Positions 33,832-43,337 of a stretch of DNA of 62,954 bases are shown piece by piece (position 1 is the first letter of the stretch; every line of letters begins with the position of its first letter). Source of the stretch: Cupriavidus sp. (GTDB lineage: Bacteria > Pseudomonadota > Gammaproteobacteria > Burkholderiales > Burkholderiaceae); NCBI GenBank assembly GCA_031181345.1, contig JAPSLC010000028.1, positions 1-62,954 of the forward strand, read 5' to 3'. Below the pieces are notes generated by a model. That model was not told the origin of the DNA, ran no database searches, and saw nothing but the letters and a program-made list of their open reading frames with translations. A program made the translations under genes and the position numbers.

Positions 33832-34632
33832 ATGCGTTCGGTTTTCCCGGCCTGCCGCGCTGTTGCGCTGGCGACGGCCCTGACCTGGCTGCTGGCGACG
33901 CCCGCCTCCGCCCAGACGCCTGCCGGCGCGGAGGCGGCGGCGGGCCGCGTGGTGGCAGGCGGCGCGGTGCCGGACGAGGCCACCAAGGCCGAGGTGCTGG
34001 CGCGGCTGCGCGAACTGTATGGCGCGGCCAATGTGGTCGATCAGATCGAGGTGGGCGGCGTGGTGTCGCCCCCCAACTGGACCGCCAATGTGCAGAAGGT
34101 GCTGTCGCCGCAGATCAAGCAGGTCAAGCGGGGCCAGCTGAGCATCGACGGCACGCAGATCGCGCTGTATGGCGACGTTTCCGACGAGGGCCAGCGGCAG
34201 CAGATCGCCACCACGATGTCGAGCGGGCTGGGCCAGACCTATACGGTCAAGAACGGCCTGCGCGTGCCGGCCTCGGGTCAGGACCTGCTGGACCGCACGC
34301 TGGCGAACCGGATCATCGAATTCGAGACCGGCAGCGCCACGCTGACGCCGAAGGGCCGCGTGATTCTCGACGAGATGGCGGCGGTGCTGCCGAAGCTGTC
34401 GGGACGCAAGATCGAGATCGTCGGGCACACCGACAATTCGGGCAGCCGCGCGCTGAATCTGGCGCTGTCGCAATCGCGCGCGGAGACGGTCAAGAGCTAT
34501 CTCGCCGGCAAGGGGATCGAACCGTCGGTGTTGTCGGCCGTGGGCGTCGGTCCGGATCAGCCGATTGCGCCGAACGACAAGGAAGAGAACCGGGCGCGCA
34601 ATCGGCGTATCGAGTTCAGGGCGAGTCAGTAA
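33832..34632 (+). CDS. OmpA-family periplasmic peptidoglycan-binding protein of the T6SS
   Basis: The 266-residue product has a signal peptide (cleavage probably after ASAQ near residue 25), a middle BON/OsmY-like stretch (about 40-140), and a C-terminal OmpA domain (about 150-266) with 'IIEFETGSATLTPKGRVILDEMA', 'IEIVGHTDNSGSRALNLALSQSRAETVKSYL' and 'NRRIEF'. The Asp and Arg that hold diaminopimelate in OmpA domains are present. It probably anchors the membrane complex to the wall, doing the job of the OmpA domain missing from TssL. The ATG at 33832 is chosen because GGAG is 7 nt away; the ATG at 33826 is too near it. Confidence 0.9.
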   Translation: MRSVFPACRAVALATALTWLLATPASAQTPAGAEAAAGRVVAGGAVPDEATKAEVLARLRELYGAANVVDQIEVGGVVSPPNWTANVQKVLSPQIKQVKRGQLSIDGTQIALYGDVSDEGQRQQIATTMSSGLGQTYTVKNGLRVPASGQDLLDRTLANRIIEFETGSATLTPKGRVILDEMAAVLPKLSGRKIEIVGHTDNSGSRALNLALSQSRAETVKSYLAGKGIEPSVLSAVGVGPDQPIAPNDKEENRARNRRIEFRASQ

Positions 34633-34645
34633 GGGCCCGGGCATC

Positions 34646-34692
34646 AAAGGCTGCGTCGTCCCGCCCGCATGGCGGCGCAACGCAGCGTCTTT
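34646..34692. terminator. Stem-loop between convergent OmpA-like gene and tssA
   Basis: An interrupted hairpin (aaaggctgcgt ... acgcagcgtcttt, with an inner cgcc/ggcg stem) fills the 65-bp gap between the two convergent genes. A and T runs flank it on both sides, so it can end transcription in both directions. Confidence 0.6.
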
Positions 34693-34697
34693 GACGA

Positions 34698-35795
34698 CTA
34701 GTTGCTCGAATCGCTCTCGGCGTCCGGCATCACGCCCAGCAATTCCTCGATCTGCGCCAGCGTGGCGTCATCCTTCACGACGGTGCGCAACCACGCGTGC
34801 AGCGGCATCTCGCCCCACTTGGCCGCGCGTGCGGCCAGATAGGCGACCGGGCTGTGGGGTTCGGTACGGCGGAAGAAATCGGCGACTTCGCGCAGTTGCG
34901 CCAATGCCTGCTGGCGCGTACGGATCGGGCCGCTGGCCGCGGTCGCGCCCTGCCCGCCCGAGGCCGGCCCTTCGATCGGGCTGACGGTGGAAGGCGTGGA
35001 CGCTTTTCCTGTCTCGTTGGCGCCAGCAGCCGGCGCGGCGGGCTTGCCGACGAAGCGCTCGACCAGCGCCCGCACGGCTTCCAGCGCTTCACGCGCCTGG
35101 CGGAAGCTTGGCGCGTGCTCGCCGGCCTTGGCGTCGAGCACATCGCCGAGCCTTGCCAACGCCTGCTGGCACGACACCACGTCCTGCAGCAGCGCGACAT
35201 GGAATTCGGCCGGCGTCGCCTTGCGCGCGGCCTCGAACGCTTCCTGCGTGACCTTGCCCTCGGACAGCTCGTCGGCATGATCGGGATCGCGGCGGATCGC
35301 CTCGGTCAGCGCGGTCGCCACCTCCCAATCGACATAGCCATAACCGCCGGCGGCCTCGTCGACCAGCGCAATCTCGCGAATCAGCTGGCGCGAGCGCGTC
35401 GCCAGCCATGCCACGCTGCCGGTGCGATATTCGAGGTCTTCCTTGTCGGCACGCGGATGCAGCCCGCTCCAGAACGATTCGCACAGCTGTGCGGTCACCG
35501 TATAACCGTCGCGCAGGCCCGCAAACCCTCTGGTCTTGGCCAACGCCTCGGTCAGCCACACCGCAAGCCGCAGATCCTTGGTCCGATCCGACAGCAGCCG
35601 CGTCGACAGGTCGACCACCTGGCGCCAGTCCGCCTCCTTCAACTCGGTCACCCACTCACCCTGGTCCAGCGAGGGATCGTCGAAACGACGGGCCTCCTGA
35701 ATGCGGTCGAACTCGGCCGAGAACAGCAGATCCTCGCCGCAAGGGTCGTCGCCCGAAACAGGTTGCAGCAAACGGTCGAAGGAGAGAGTCGCCAT
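34698..35795 (-). CDS. tssA: T6SS cap/baseplate assembly protein TssA
   Basis: TssA directs tube and sheath growth and binds membrane complex and baseplate. The 365-residue product has the ImpA N-terminal domain ('LLQPVSGDDPCGEDLLFSAEFDRIQEARR', 'DWRQVVDLSTRLLSDRTKDLRLAVWLTEALAKTRGFAGLRDG'), a Gly/Ala/Ser-rich linker (about 250-290), and a C-terminal domain 'RQQALAQLREVADFFRRTEPHSPVAYL' with 'WGEMPLHAWL', which marks the short-type TssA. It is the only core gene on this strand at the right end and seems to have its own promoter. Convergent with the OmpA-like gene. Confidence 0.96.
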   Translation of the reverse strand: MATLSFDRLLQPVSGDDPCGEDLLFSAEFDRIQEARRFDDPSLDQGEWVTELKEADWRQVVDLSTRLLSDRTKDLRLAVWLTEALAKTRGFAGLRDGYTVTAQLCESFWSGLHPRADKEDLEYRTGSVAWLATRSRQLIREIALVDEAAGGYGYVDWEVATALTEAIRRDPDHADELSEGKVTQEAFEAARKATPAEFHVALLQDVVSCQQALARLGDVLDAKAGEHAPSFRQAREALEAVRALVERFVGKPAAPAAGANETGKASTPSTVSPIEGPASGGQGATAASGPIRTRQQALAQLREVADFFRRTEPHSPVAYLAARAAKWGEMPLHAWLRTVVKDDATLAQIEELLGVMPDAESDSSN

Positions 35796-35796
35796 A

Positions 35797-36103
35797 TCAG
35801 CCTGCAGGAAATGGAATGGCGGGTAGTGTAGCGCGTGGGCGTACCAGCAGCCAGCGTTGCTGGGTCAGGCCGAGCGGTCGCCAGACCCGATCGCATCGGT
35901 TCCGGTCATCGTCCTTCGCGGTGCGTCTGGGCATCGAGGTCGGCAGCGGACAAGCGCGTCCCATCATCTTGCGACTTGGCGTAATCGAACAACGCGACGT
36001 CATCGAGGTCCTCGACCAGATGTTTGATCCGCTCCCATACGTCGATCGGGACAACCGCGAAGACTGGCTGATCGTCACGCTTGATGAACTGGATGTGGAA
36101 CAT
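35797..36103 (-). pseudogene. Remnant of an HTH (XRE-type) antitoxin gene, frameshifted
   Basis: From ATG 36103 a 65-codon frame reads MFHIQFIKRDDQPVFAVVPI and continues with 'DLDDVALFDYAKSQDD' before a stop at 35906. This matches the N-terminal part of antitoxins that normally continue into an HTH domain. In a shifted frame just after it (35875-35830) 'NRCDRVWRPLGLTQQRW' is read, which matches the usual start of that HTH part ('..RVWREHRGLTQQALA' in intact relatives, from memory). After that the match fades. So an antitoxin gene seems to have lost its frame and 3' end. No toxin partner is seen on either side. The 65-residue piece could still be made. Confidence 0.6.
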
Positions 36104-36243
36104 GGGTATGGCCTCGTGGGGTTTGGCAACGAATGGAGGATAGGCGACCAACGATGTCGCAATCTTCCGCGGATCGGCCAATAGCAGCGATCGGAGCCCA
36201 TGGACTGCCCGCATGAGTGCAAGGCCATGGAGCGAGAAGACGC

Positions 36244-36267
36244 AAAAAGGCCCGCATCACGCGGGCC
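36244..36267 (-). terminator. Rho-independent terminator of purL
   Basis: On the - strand a 7-bp perfect GC stem (ggcccgc / gcgggcc, 5-nt loop, 36267-36249) is followed by five T (36248-36244), 33 bp after the purL stop codon. Confidence 0.9.
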
Positions 36268-36299
36268 TTCTGCTTCCAACCAACCTCAACCGAACCGGC

Positions 36300-39200
36300 T
36301 TATCCCACCCACTTCCGCGCATTGCGGAACATGCGCATCCACGGGCTGGCGCCGTCCGGGATCTGCTTCCAGGCGTCGGGGGCCCAGCTCATCGTGGCGG
36401 CGCGGAACACGCGCTCCGGATGGGGCATCAGCACGGTGAAGCGGCCGTCGACCGTGGTCACCGACGTGATGCCGTCCGGCGAGCCGTTCGGGTTCAGCGG
36501 GTAGGTCTGCGTGACCGCGCCGCGGTTGTCGACGAAGCGCAGCGACACGTCGACGCGGCTCTTGTCGCCCTGCTGCGAGAAGTCGGCATAGCCCTCGCCG
36601 TGCGCGACGACGATCGGGATGCGGCTGCCTTCCATGCCGGCGAAGAAGATCGACGGCGACTGCTGGACTTCTACCGTGACGAAGCGCGCTTCGTACTGCT
36701 CGCTCTGGTTGCGCGTGAACTTGGGCCAGGCACCGGCGCCGGGGATGATCGGCGCCAGGTTGCTCATCATCTGGCAGCCGTTGCAGACGCCCAGCGCGAA
36801 GGTGTCGGTGCGGTTGAAGAAGGCGGCGAACTGCTCGGCCATCGCGCCGTTGAACAGGATGCTCTTGGCCCACCCTTCGCCAGCGCCCAGCACGTCGCCG
36901 TAGCTGAAGCCGCCGCAGGCGACGAAGCCGACGAAGTCGTCCAGCTTGGCGCGGCCGGCGATCAGGTCGCTCATATGGACGTCGTAGGTGTCGAAGCCCG
37001 CGCGGTCCATGCTGTAGGCCATCTCGATCTGCGAGTTGACGCCCTGCTCGCGCAGGATCGCCACGCGCGGACGGGCGCCGCTGGCGATGAACGGCGCGGC
37101 GATGTCCTCGGCCGGATCGAAGGTCAGGCTCGGCGTAATGCCGGGATCCTCAGCATCGAGCAGCAGTTCGTATTCGCTGTCGGCGCAGGCCGGGTTGTCG
37201 CGCAGCCGGGCGATACGCCAGCTGACTTCGCTCCAGGCCCGCTGCAGCTCAGTGCGCGGCGCGCCGAAGACCTTCTTCGCATCGCGATAGATCTCGATCT
37301 GGTCGCTGCCATTGGGCTTGCCGACCACATGGCTGCAGGCCGACAGGCCGGCCTCGCGCAGCGCGGCGAACACGGCGTCGCGATCCTCCAGCTTGACCTG
37401 GATCACTGCGCCCAGCTCTTCCGAGAACAGCGCGCGCAGCGTCTGGTCGTTGCGGCGCTCGGCGATCTGCTGGGCCCAGTTCTTGGCGTCGCCGTAGTCC
37501 TGCTCCTGGGTCGGATCGAGCGTCAGCATGTCGACGTTCAGCGACAGGCCGCAATGGCCGGCAAAGGCCATCTCGGCCAGCGTCGCCATCAGGCCGCCGT
37601 CCGAGCGGTCGTGATAGGCCAGCAGCTTGCCCTCGCGGTTCAGGCGCTGGATCGCGTTGAAGAAGTTGCGCAGATCGGCCGCGTCGTCGACGTCGGGAAC
37701 GCTGTCGCCGACCTGCTGCGTGACCTGCGCCAGGATGCTGCCGCCAAGGCGGTTCTTGCCGCGGCCCAGGTCGATCGCGATCAGCACGGAATCGCCCAGG
37801 TCGGTGCGCAGCTGGGGCGTCAGCGTGCGGTCGACGTCGTCGACCGCGGCGAACGCCGAGATGATCAGCGACACCGGCGCGACCACTTCCTTGGCCACGC
37901 CCGCATCGTCCCACTTGGTGCGCATCGACAGCGAATCCTTGCCGACCGGAATGCTGATGCCCAGCGCCGGGCACAGCTCCATGCCGACCGCATGCACCGT
38001 GTCATACAGCCTGGCGTCCTCGCCCTCGACGCCGCAGGCGGCCATCCAGTTGGCCGACAGCTTGACCTTGCCGAGGTCCTTGACCGGGGCCGCGGCCAGA
38101 TTGGTCAGCGCCTCGCCGATCGCCATGCGGCCCGATGCCGGCGCGTCGATCACCGCCAGCGGCGTGCGCTCGCCCATCGTCATCGCCTCGCCGGCCTTGC
38201 CTTGATAGTCGAGCGTGGTGACGGCGACATCGGCCACCGGCACCTGCCACGGGCCGACCATCTGGTCGCGCGCGTTCATGCCGCCGACGCTGCGGTCGCC
38301 GATCGTGATCAGGAAGGACTTGCTGGCCACGGTCGGGTGGCGCAGCACGTCGCGCACCGCCTGATCCAGCGCGATGCCGGTGACGTCCACCGCCGGCAGC
38401 GATTGTTCGACGCGCTTGACGTCGCGATGCATGCGCGGCGGCTTGCCGAGCAGCACGTCCATCGGCATGTCGACCGCGTAGTGTTCCTTCAGCGCCTGAT
38501 CGACGCTGGCATCTACCAGCTGCAGCTGCTTTTCCTCGGTGGCCACGCCCACCACCGCGAACGGGGAGCGCTCGCGCTCGCACATCGCGGCAAAGCGCGG
38601 GAAGCTGTCCGGCGCGATCGCCAGCACATAGCGCTCCTGCGATTCGTTGCACCAGATCTCGGCCGGCGACAGGCCCGACTCTTCCAGATGGATCTGGCGC
38701 AGCTCGAAGCGCGCGCCGCGGCCGGCGCCGTCGACCACTTCGGGGAAGGCATTGGACAGGCCGCCCGCGCCGACGTCGTGGATCGACAGGATCGGGTTCT
38801 CGTCGCCGAGCTGCCAGCAGGCGTTGATCACTTCCTGCGCGCGCCGCTCCATTTCCGGGTTGCCGCGCTGGACCGAATCGAAATCGAGGTCGGCGGTATT
38901 GGCGCCGGTCGCCATCGAGCTGGCCGCGCCGCCGCCCATGCCGATGCGCATGCCCGGGCCGCCCAGCTGGATCAGCAGCGAACCGGCCGGCAGCGGCTCC
39001 TTGTGCGTGTGCGAGGCGTCGATATTGCCGATGCCGCCGGCGATCATGATCGGCTTGTGATAGCCGCGCACGGTGCCGCCGACGTTCTGCTCGTAGACGC
39101 GGAAATAGCCGCCCAGGTTGGCGCGGCCGAATTCGTTGTTGAAGGCCGCGCCACCGAGCGGGCCTTCGATCATGATCTGCAGCGGCGAGGCGATGCGCTC

Positions 39201-40346
39201 GGGCTTGCCGGTCACCGCGGGGCGCTCGTCGGGATTGCGGAAGGCCAGCGGCTGGGCGGCGTCGCGCGCGTTCTCCCACGGCTCGACCGCGTCGGGCAGC
39301 ATCAGGTTGGACACCGTGAAACCGGTCAGGCCGGCCTTGGGCTTGGCGCCCCGGCCGGTTGCGCCCTCGTCGCGGATTTCGCCGCCTGCGCCGGTGGACG
39401 CCCCGGGGAACGGCGAGATCGCGGTCGGGTGATTATGCGTCTCGACCTTCATCAGCGTATGGGTCAGCGCCTGATGGCGGCCATACTGGTGCGCGTCGCC
39501 GCGCGGGAACCAGCGTTCGGCAACATCGCCTTCCATCACCGCCGAGTTGTCCGAATACGCGACGATCGAACCCTGCGGGTTCAGCTGGTGCGTATTGCGG
39601 ATCATCGCGAACAGCGACTTGTCCTGCTCCTCGCCGTCGATGGTCCAGGTGGCGTTGAAGATCTTGTGGCGGCAGTGCTCGCTGTTGGCCTGCGCGAACA
39701 TCATCAGCTCGACGTCGGTCGGGTTGCGGCCCAGCTTCGCATAGGCGTCGACCAGGTAATCGATCTCGTCGTCGGACAGCGCCAGGCCCATCGCGACGTT
39801 GGCCTCGGCCAGCGCGGCGCGCCCGCCCGCCAGGTCGATGAAGCGCAGCGGCTTGGCCGGCAATTCCTCGAACAGCCCGGCCGCGGCATCGCGCGTGGCG
39901 ACCACGGTCTCGGTCATGCGGTCGAACAGCAGCGCGGCCACGGCGTCGCGCGTCAGCGGATCCAGCGTCTTGCGGCCGCGCAGCAGGCCCTTCTTGCAGA
40001 TCACCGTGAATTCGATGCCGCGCTCGATCCGATGCACATGCGACAGCCCGCAGTTGTGCGCGATATCAGTGGCTTTGCTGGCCCACGGGGAAATCGTGCC
40101 GAAACGCGGGATCACGACGAAGCGCTCGCCCTCGGGCTGCTCGGCGAACGGCGCGCCATAGGTCAGCAGCGCGCGGATGCGCTCGGTATCGCCCTTGTCC
40201 AGCGGCTGGTCGGTGTCGACGAAGTGCAGGAACTGGCCGTGCACCGACTCGATGTCGGCGTCGATCTGTTGCAGGGCGGTGAGCAGGCGTTGCTGGCGAA
40301 AGGCCGACAGGGCCAATGCGCCGGGGAAGCACGAGAAATGCGCCAT
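36300..40346 (-). CDS. purL: Phosphoribosylformylglycinamidine synthase (FGAM synthase), large fused type
   Basis: PurL makes FGAM from FGAR, glutamine and ATP, step four of de novo purine synthesis. The 1348-residue product is the long proteobacterial form that fuses synthetase and glutaminase. Seen are the N-terminal domain, the two AIRS-like halves ('[33 protein letters not shown]', '[12 protein letters not shown]', '[18 protein letters not shown]', '[20 protein letters not shown]' cut here into blocks), and a C-terminal class I glutaminase with the nucleophile in '[10 protein letters not shown]' and the His-Glu pair in 'PHPERVFRA'. Start ATG 40346 gives [13 protein letters not shown]. It is a single-gene unit with its own terminator. 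Confidence 0.98.
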   Translation of the reverse strand: MAHFSCFPGALALSAFRQQRLLTALQQIDADIESVHGQFLHFVDTDQPLDKGDTERIRALLTYGAPFAEQPEGERFVVIPRFGTISPWASKATDIAHNCGLSHVHRIERGIEFTVICKKGLLRGRKTLDPLTRDAVAALLFDRMTETVVATRDAAAGLFEELPAKPLRFIDLAGGRAALAEANVAMGLALSDDEIDYLVDAYAKLGRNPTDVELMMFAQANSEHCRHKIFNATWTIDGEEQDKSLFAMIRNTHQLNPQGSIVAYSDNSAVMEGDVAERWFPRGDAHQYGRHQALTHTLMKVETHNHPTAISPFPGASTGAGGEIRDEGATGRGAKPKAGLTGFTVSNLMLPDAVEPWENARDAAQPLAFRNPDERPAVTGKPERIASPLQIMIEGPLGGAAFNNEFGRANLGGYFRVYEQNVGGTVRGYHKPIMIAGGIGNIDASHTHKEPLPAGSLLIQLGGPGMRIGMGGGAASSMATGANTADLDFDSVQRGNPEMERRAQEVINACWQLGDENPILSIHDVGAGGLSNAFPEVVDGAGRGARFELRQIHLEESGLSPAEIWCNESQERYVLAIAPDSFPRFAAMCERERSPFAVVGVATEEKQLQLVDASVDQALKEHYAVDMPMDVLLGKPPRMHRDVKRVEQSLPAVDVTGIALDQAVRDVLRHPTVASKSFLITIGDRSVGGMNARDQMVGPWQVPVADVAVTTLDYQGKAGEAMTMGERTPLAVIDAPASGRMAIGEALTNLAAAPVKDLGKVKLSANWMAACGVEGEDARLYDTVHAVGMELCPALGISIPVGKDSLSMRTKWDDAGVAKEVVAPVSLIISAFAAVDDVDRTLTPQLRTDLGDSVLIAIDLGRGKNRLGGSILAQVTQQVGDSVPDVDDAADLRNFFNAIQRLNREGKLLAYHDRSDGGLMATLAEMAFAGHCGLSLNVDMLTLDPTQEQDYGDAKNWAQQIAERRNDQTLRALFSEELGAVIQVKLEDRDAVFAALREAGLSACSHVVGKPNGSDQIEIYRDAKKVFGAPRTELQRAWSEVSWRIARLRDNPACADSEYELLLDAEDPGITPSLTFDPAEDIAAPFIASGARPRVAILREQGVNSQIEMAYSMDRAGFDTYDVHMSDLIAGRAKLDDFVGFVACGGFSYGDVLGAGEGWAKSILFNGAMAEQFAAFFNRTDTFALGVCNGCQMMSNLAPIIPGAGAWPKFTRNQSEQYEARFVTVEVQQSPSIFFAGMEGSRIPIVVAHGEGYADFSQQGDKSRVDVSLRFVDNRGAVTQTYPLNPNGSPDGITSVTTVDGRFTVLMPHPERVFRAATMSWAPDAWKQIPDGASPWMRMFRNARKWVG

Positions 40347-40665
40347 GATCTGAGCGGTCGGAGGGCGATGGAGGGTAAGACGGCGGCCGGGCCGCTGGCG
40401 CGGGGGTGGCGCCAGCCGGGACAGTCCGGCGAAAACCGCTATTGTACCTTGCCGGGCGGCAACGCTTGCGGCGCGGCATCCGCCCGATTCGAGCCCGCCG
40501 GGCGGCGCCCGCCGCTCTGGTAAGGTCCCGATCCGCCCCTCCCCGTGCGCCCTGCACATCACGCCGCTGTCATAACTTCCTGCTCCAATCGCCTTCAGGC
40601 GGCCGTTCGCGGCTCTTTCCCTTCGGGATCCGTTCCCGAGCCACTTCCAACTCGAACGACAAGAC
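40347..40665. other. Divergent intergenic region purL / phoD-like gene
   Basis: This 319-bp GC-rich stretch must hold the promoters of purL (leftward) and of the phosphatase gene (rightward). By eye I see no convincing -35/-10 pair, riboswitch or operator in it, and no gene. Confidence 0.4.
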
Positions 40666-43182
40666 ATGGACAGAAGGCGATTCCTGAAGCTGGGCGGCTT
40701 CATCACGGTCTCGGCGGCCACGGCAGGCGGGCTGGCCGCATGCGGCGGCGACGACCACCCCGACGGCCGTCCCGACACCGGTACGCCGGCGGCGCCGCCC
40801 GCCACCGGCGCGAACTGGAAATTCCCGCAGAGCGTGGCGTCCGGCGATCCGAGGCCCGACGGCGTCCTGCTGTGGACCCGTGTCGTACCGGCAAACGTCG
40901 ACGATGCCGCGGCGGCGAGCCTGGACGCCAGTTTCGCGATCCGGCTGCGGGTGACGGCCGCGGACAATGCCGGCGCGCTGGGCACCGCCACGGTGCTGGC
41001 AGGCACCGCGGTCGTGGACGCCACCATTCCGGTCTCCGGGGCCTACGACTGCACGGTCCGCCACAAGATCACCGGCCTGGATACCGGGAGAACCTACTAC
41101 TACCAGTTCATCGCGGGCGAAGTCCGTTCGCGCATCGGCCGCTTCCGCACCGCTCCGGCTGTCGACGCCGACGTCTCGGAACTGCGCCTGGGCTTTCTGA
41201 GCTGCCAGGACTGGAGCATCAACCACTGGGGCACGTTCGACGCGCTGGCGGCCGAGGAGCTGGACTTCGTCGTGCACCTGGGCGACTACATCTACGAGAC
41301 CGTCGGCGAGGACTTCCAGACGGGCGCGGTCGAAAGCGTCCACACCCCACTGGTGCTGCCCGACGGCACCTTCAAGAACGGCAGCAGCGGCGCCAAATAC
41401 GCGAGCACGCTGAACGACTACCGCTACCTCTACAAGCGCTACCGCAGCGACCCGCGCCTGCAGGCGGTGCACGAGCGCTTCGCCATGGTCGCCACCTGGG
41501 ACGACCACGAGTTCAGCGATGACTGCTGGGGCGACGCCGAAACCTACAACGCCGCCGGCACCGGCATCGAGCAGCACCAGCCAGCTCGCCGGCGCGCCGC
41601 CAGCCGCGCGTGGTTCGAATTCATGCCGGCCGATATCGCGTTCGACGAGAAGCAGGACGGCATCCACGCCATCCGCATCTATCGCGAGCTGCGCTTCGGC
41701 AAGCTGGCCCATCTGGTGATGACGGACGAACGGCTGTACCGCACCGACCACGTGCTGCCCGAATCGGCGATCAACCCCGCCACCGGCGCGCCGCTGGGCA
41801 GCATCGGCGCGCGCTACATGGTGCCGGCCGCCACGCTGGCAAGCGCCGAGGCCGCCAAGATGGCGGCCGCCGGCGGGGCCGACCCGCTGGCGCTGACCTC
41901 GATCCTTGGCAACGCGCAGCGCGACTGGTGGCGCGACACCATGGCACGCTCGCCGGCGATCTGGAAGCTGTGGGGCAACGAGGTCTCGCTGCTGCGCATG
42001 GGGATCGACGGCAGCAATGCGATCGCGACGCTCGTCGCCTTGCAGGCGGTCGGCACGCTGTCGGCCAGCATCCAGGGCGCGCTGGCCTCGACCGGCGGCA
42101 ATGTGCCGGTGGCCGCGGCGGTCGTCGCCGCCGTCGCGGCCGGCGCCTCGCAGGCCGGCGCGGCGACGGCCGCGCAAGCGATCGCGATGGCCGACGCCAC
42201 CGGAGGCGACAAGACCGCGGCGGCCATCGGCGTCGGACTGACCGCTGCGCAGGCCGGCATCGCCGTGCTGGCCTTCGGGCAGGCCAAGGCCGCTGGCGCG
42301 GGCGGCGTCGCCGCACAGATCGGGGCGGCAGCCCAGGCGATCGCGTTCGGCTACGTGAAGCCGGACGTGCTCGCCAATCGCGAGAAGTCGGCATTCATCC
42401 CGGCCGCGCAGAAGGCCGCGCTCGCGGCCTTCTTCCAGCGCTTCGTGCTGAACGCCGACCAGTGGGACGGCTTCAATGCCGAACGCAAGGCCCTGATGCG
42501 GCATCTGGCCGACAACGGCATTCGCAACGTGGTCGCGCTGACCGGCGACATCCATGCCTTCTATGCGGGCACCGTGCACGACGACTACGACGCCCAAGGC
42601 GGCGGCACGCCGGTGATGGTCGACCTGGTGACGGCCGGCATCAGCTCGGACTCGTTCTTCTCGTATCTGAAATCGGCGGTCGGCGCGCTATCGGAGAGCC
42701 TGGCGACGCTGGTCTACCGCACGCTGTCGCTGCCGGTTCCCGCGCTGGGCGGCGAGCCCGTGCAGGTCGACGTCAACCTGCTCGACCATACGCTGGCGCC
42801 GTCGACCGTCACCGCGGCGACCGTGGCCGAATCGCTGCGGGTGTCGCTGCGCGGCGCGCTGGCCGCGCGCGGCGTGGCCGAGGGCGAGCTCGATGCGATC
42901 ACCGATGCGGTGCTGACGGGGCTGCAGGGCGATGCCGGCTTCGTCCAGCAGGTCGTGCCGCTTTGCCAGCAACTGGCCGCGCTGCGCAGCAATCCGTGGC
43001 TGCAATACGCCAATACCGACGCGCAGGGCTACGCGGTGGTGACCATCAGGCCGGAAGCGCTGACCTGCGAATTCAAGCAGGTCAACCGGCTGGTGGGCGG
43101 CAAGGCGCCGGCCGCGGTGGTGGCAAGGACGGTGAAGGCGACGGTGCCGCGCGACAGGGCTGCGGTGCTGGTCGAGCGGTAG
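40666..43182 (+). CDS. phoD: PhoD-like alkaline phosphatase, Tat-exported, with two insertions
   Basis: The 838-residue product starts [11 protein letters not shown], a Tat signal, and has a lipobox-like LAAC near residue 25. The PhoD N-terminal beta domain follows (about 45-165, '[18 protein letters not shown]'), then the metallophosphatase domain: 'LGFLSCQDW', '[13 protein letters not shown]', '[11 protein letters not shown]' and '[15 protein letters not shown]' carry the metal ligands of the Ca2+/Fe3+ PhoD type. It should release phosphate from mono- or diesters outside the cytoplasm. Odd: about 115 Ala/Gly-rich residues (about 455-570) stand before the 'LTGDIH' block, and a second insertion (about 665-765) before the closing '[14 protein letters not shown]'. 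Usual PhoDs lack both. Confidence 0.88.
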   Translation: MDRRRFLKLGGFITVSAATAGGLAACGGDDHPDGRPDTGTPAAPPATGANWKFPQSVASGDPRPDGVLLWTRVVPANVDDAAAASLDASFAIRLRVTAADNAGALGTATVLAGTAVVDATIPVSGAYDCTVRHKITGLDTGRTYYYQFIAGEVRSRIGRFRTAPAVDADVSELRLGFLSCQDWSINHWGTFDALAAEELDFVVHLGDYIYETVGEDFQTGAVESVHTPLVLPDGTFKNGSSGAKYASTLNDYRYLYKRYRSDPRLQAVHERFAMVATWDDHEFSDDCWGDAETYNAAGTGIEQHQPARRRAASRAWFEFMPADIAFDEKQDGIHAIRIYRELRFGKLAHLVMTDERLYRTDHVLPESAINPATGAPLGSIGARYMVPAATLASAEAAKMAAAGGADPLALTSILGNAQRDWWRDTMARSPAIWKLWGNEVSLLRMGIDGSNAIATLVALQAVGTLSASIQGALASTGGNVPVAAAVVAAVAAGASQAGAATAAQAIAMADATGGDKTAAAIGVGLTAAQAGIAVLAFGQAKAAGAGGVAAQIGAAAQAIAFGYVKPDVLANREKSAFIPAAQKAALAAFFQRFVLNADQWDGFNAERKALMRHLADNGIRNVVALTGDIHAFYAGTVHDDYDAQGGGTPVMVDLVTAGISSDSFFSYLKSAVGALSESLATLVYRTLSLPVPALGGEPVQVDVNLLDHTLAPSTVTAATVAESLRVSLRGALAARGVAEGELDAITDAVLTGLQGDAGFVQQVVPLCQQLAALRSNPWLQYANTDAQGYAVVTIRPEALTCEFKQVNRLVGGKAPAAVVARTVKATVPRDRAAVLVER

Positions 43183-43191
43183 CGGGACGCT

Positions 43192-43321
43192 GCCCTCTCC
43201 CCAATCCTCTCCCGCAAGCGGGAGAGGGAGCACGGCCATCGCTAAGTTCGGCGACTCGGCTGTAGTACGCGCCGGATATCTCCCCTCTCCCGCTAGCGGG
43301 AGAGGGGTTGGGGGAGAGGGC
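43192..43321. repeat. Paired palindromic repeat (REPIN-like)
   Basis: Two palindromes, cctctcccgcaagcgggagagg type (43206-43227) and cccctctcccgctagcgggagagggg type (43282-43307, described in two parts), lie about 55 bp apart. Their outer flanks also pair: the left gccctctcccc arm is answered by ggggagagggc on the right. So the whole unit is an inverted pair, as in REPIN elements. It fills the gap between two convergent genes and can also act as a transcript end. Confidence 0.75.
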
Positions 43322-43337
43322 GACGGCGCCCCACGAC

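Noticed and set aside
36213..40523. 1436-codon open frame on the + strand
   Set aside because: Antisense shadow of purL, whose motifs and length are fully typical.
40347..40665. Possible purine riboswitch or PurR site upstream of purL
   Set aside because: No purine-aptamer-like core or PurR palindrome could be recognised in the 319 bp.
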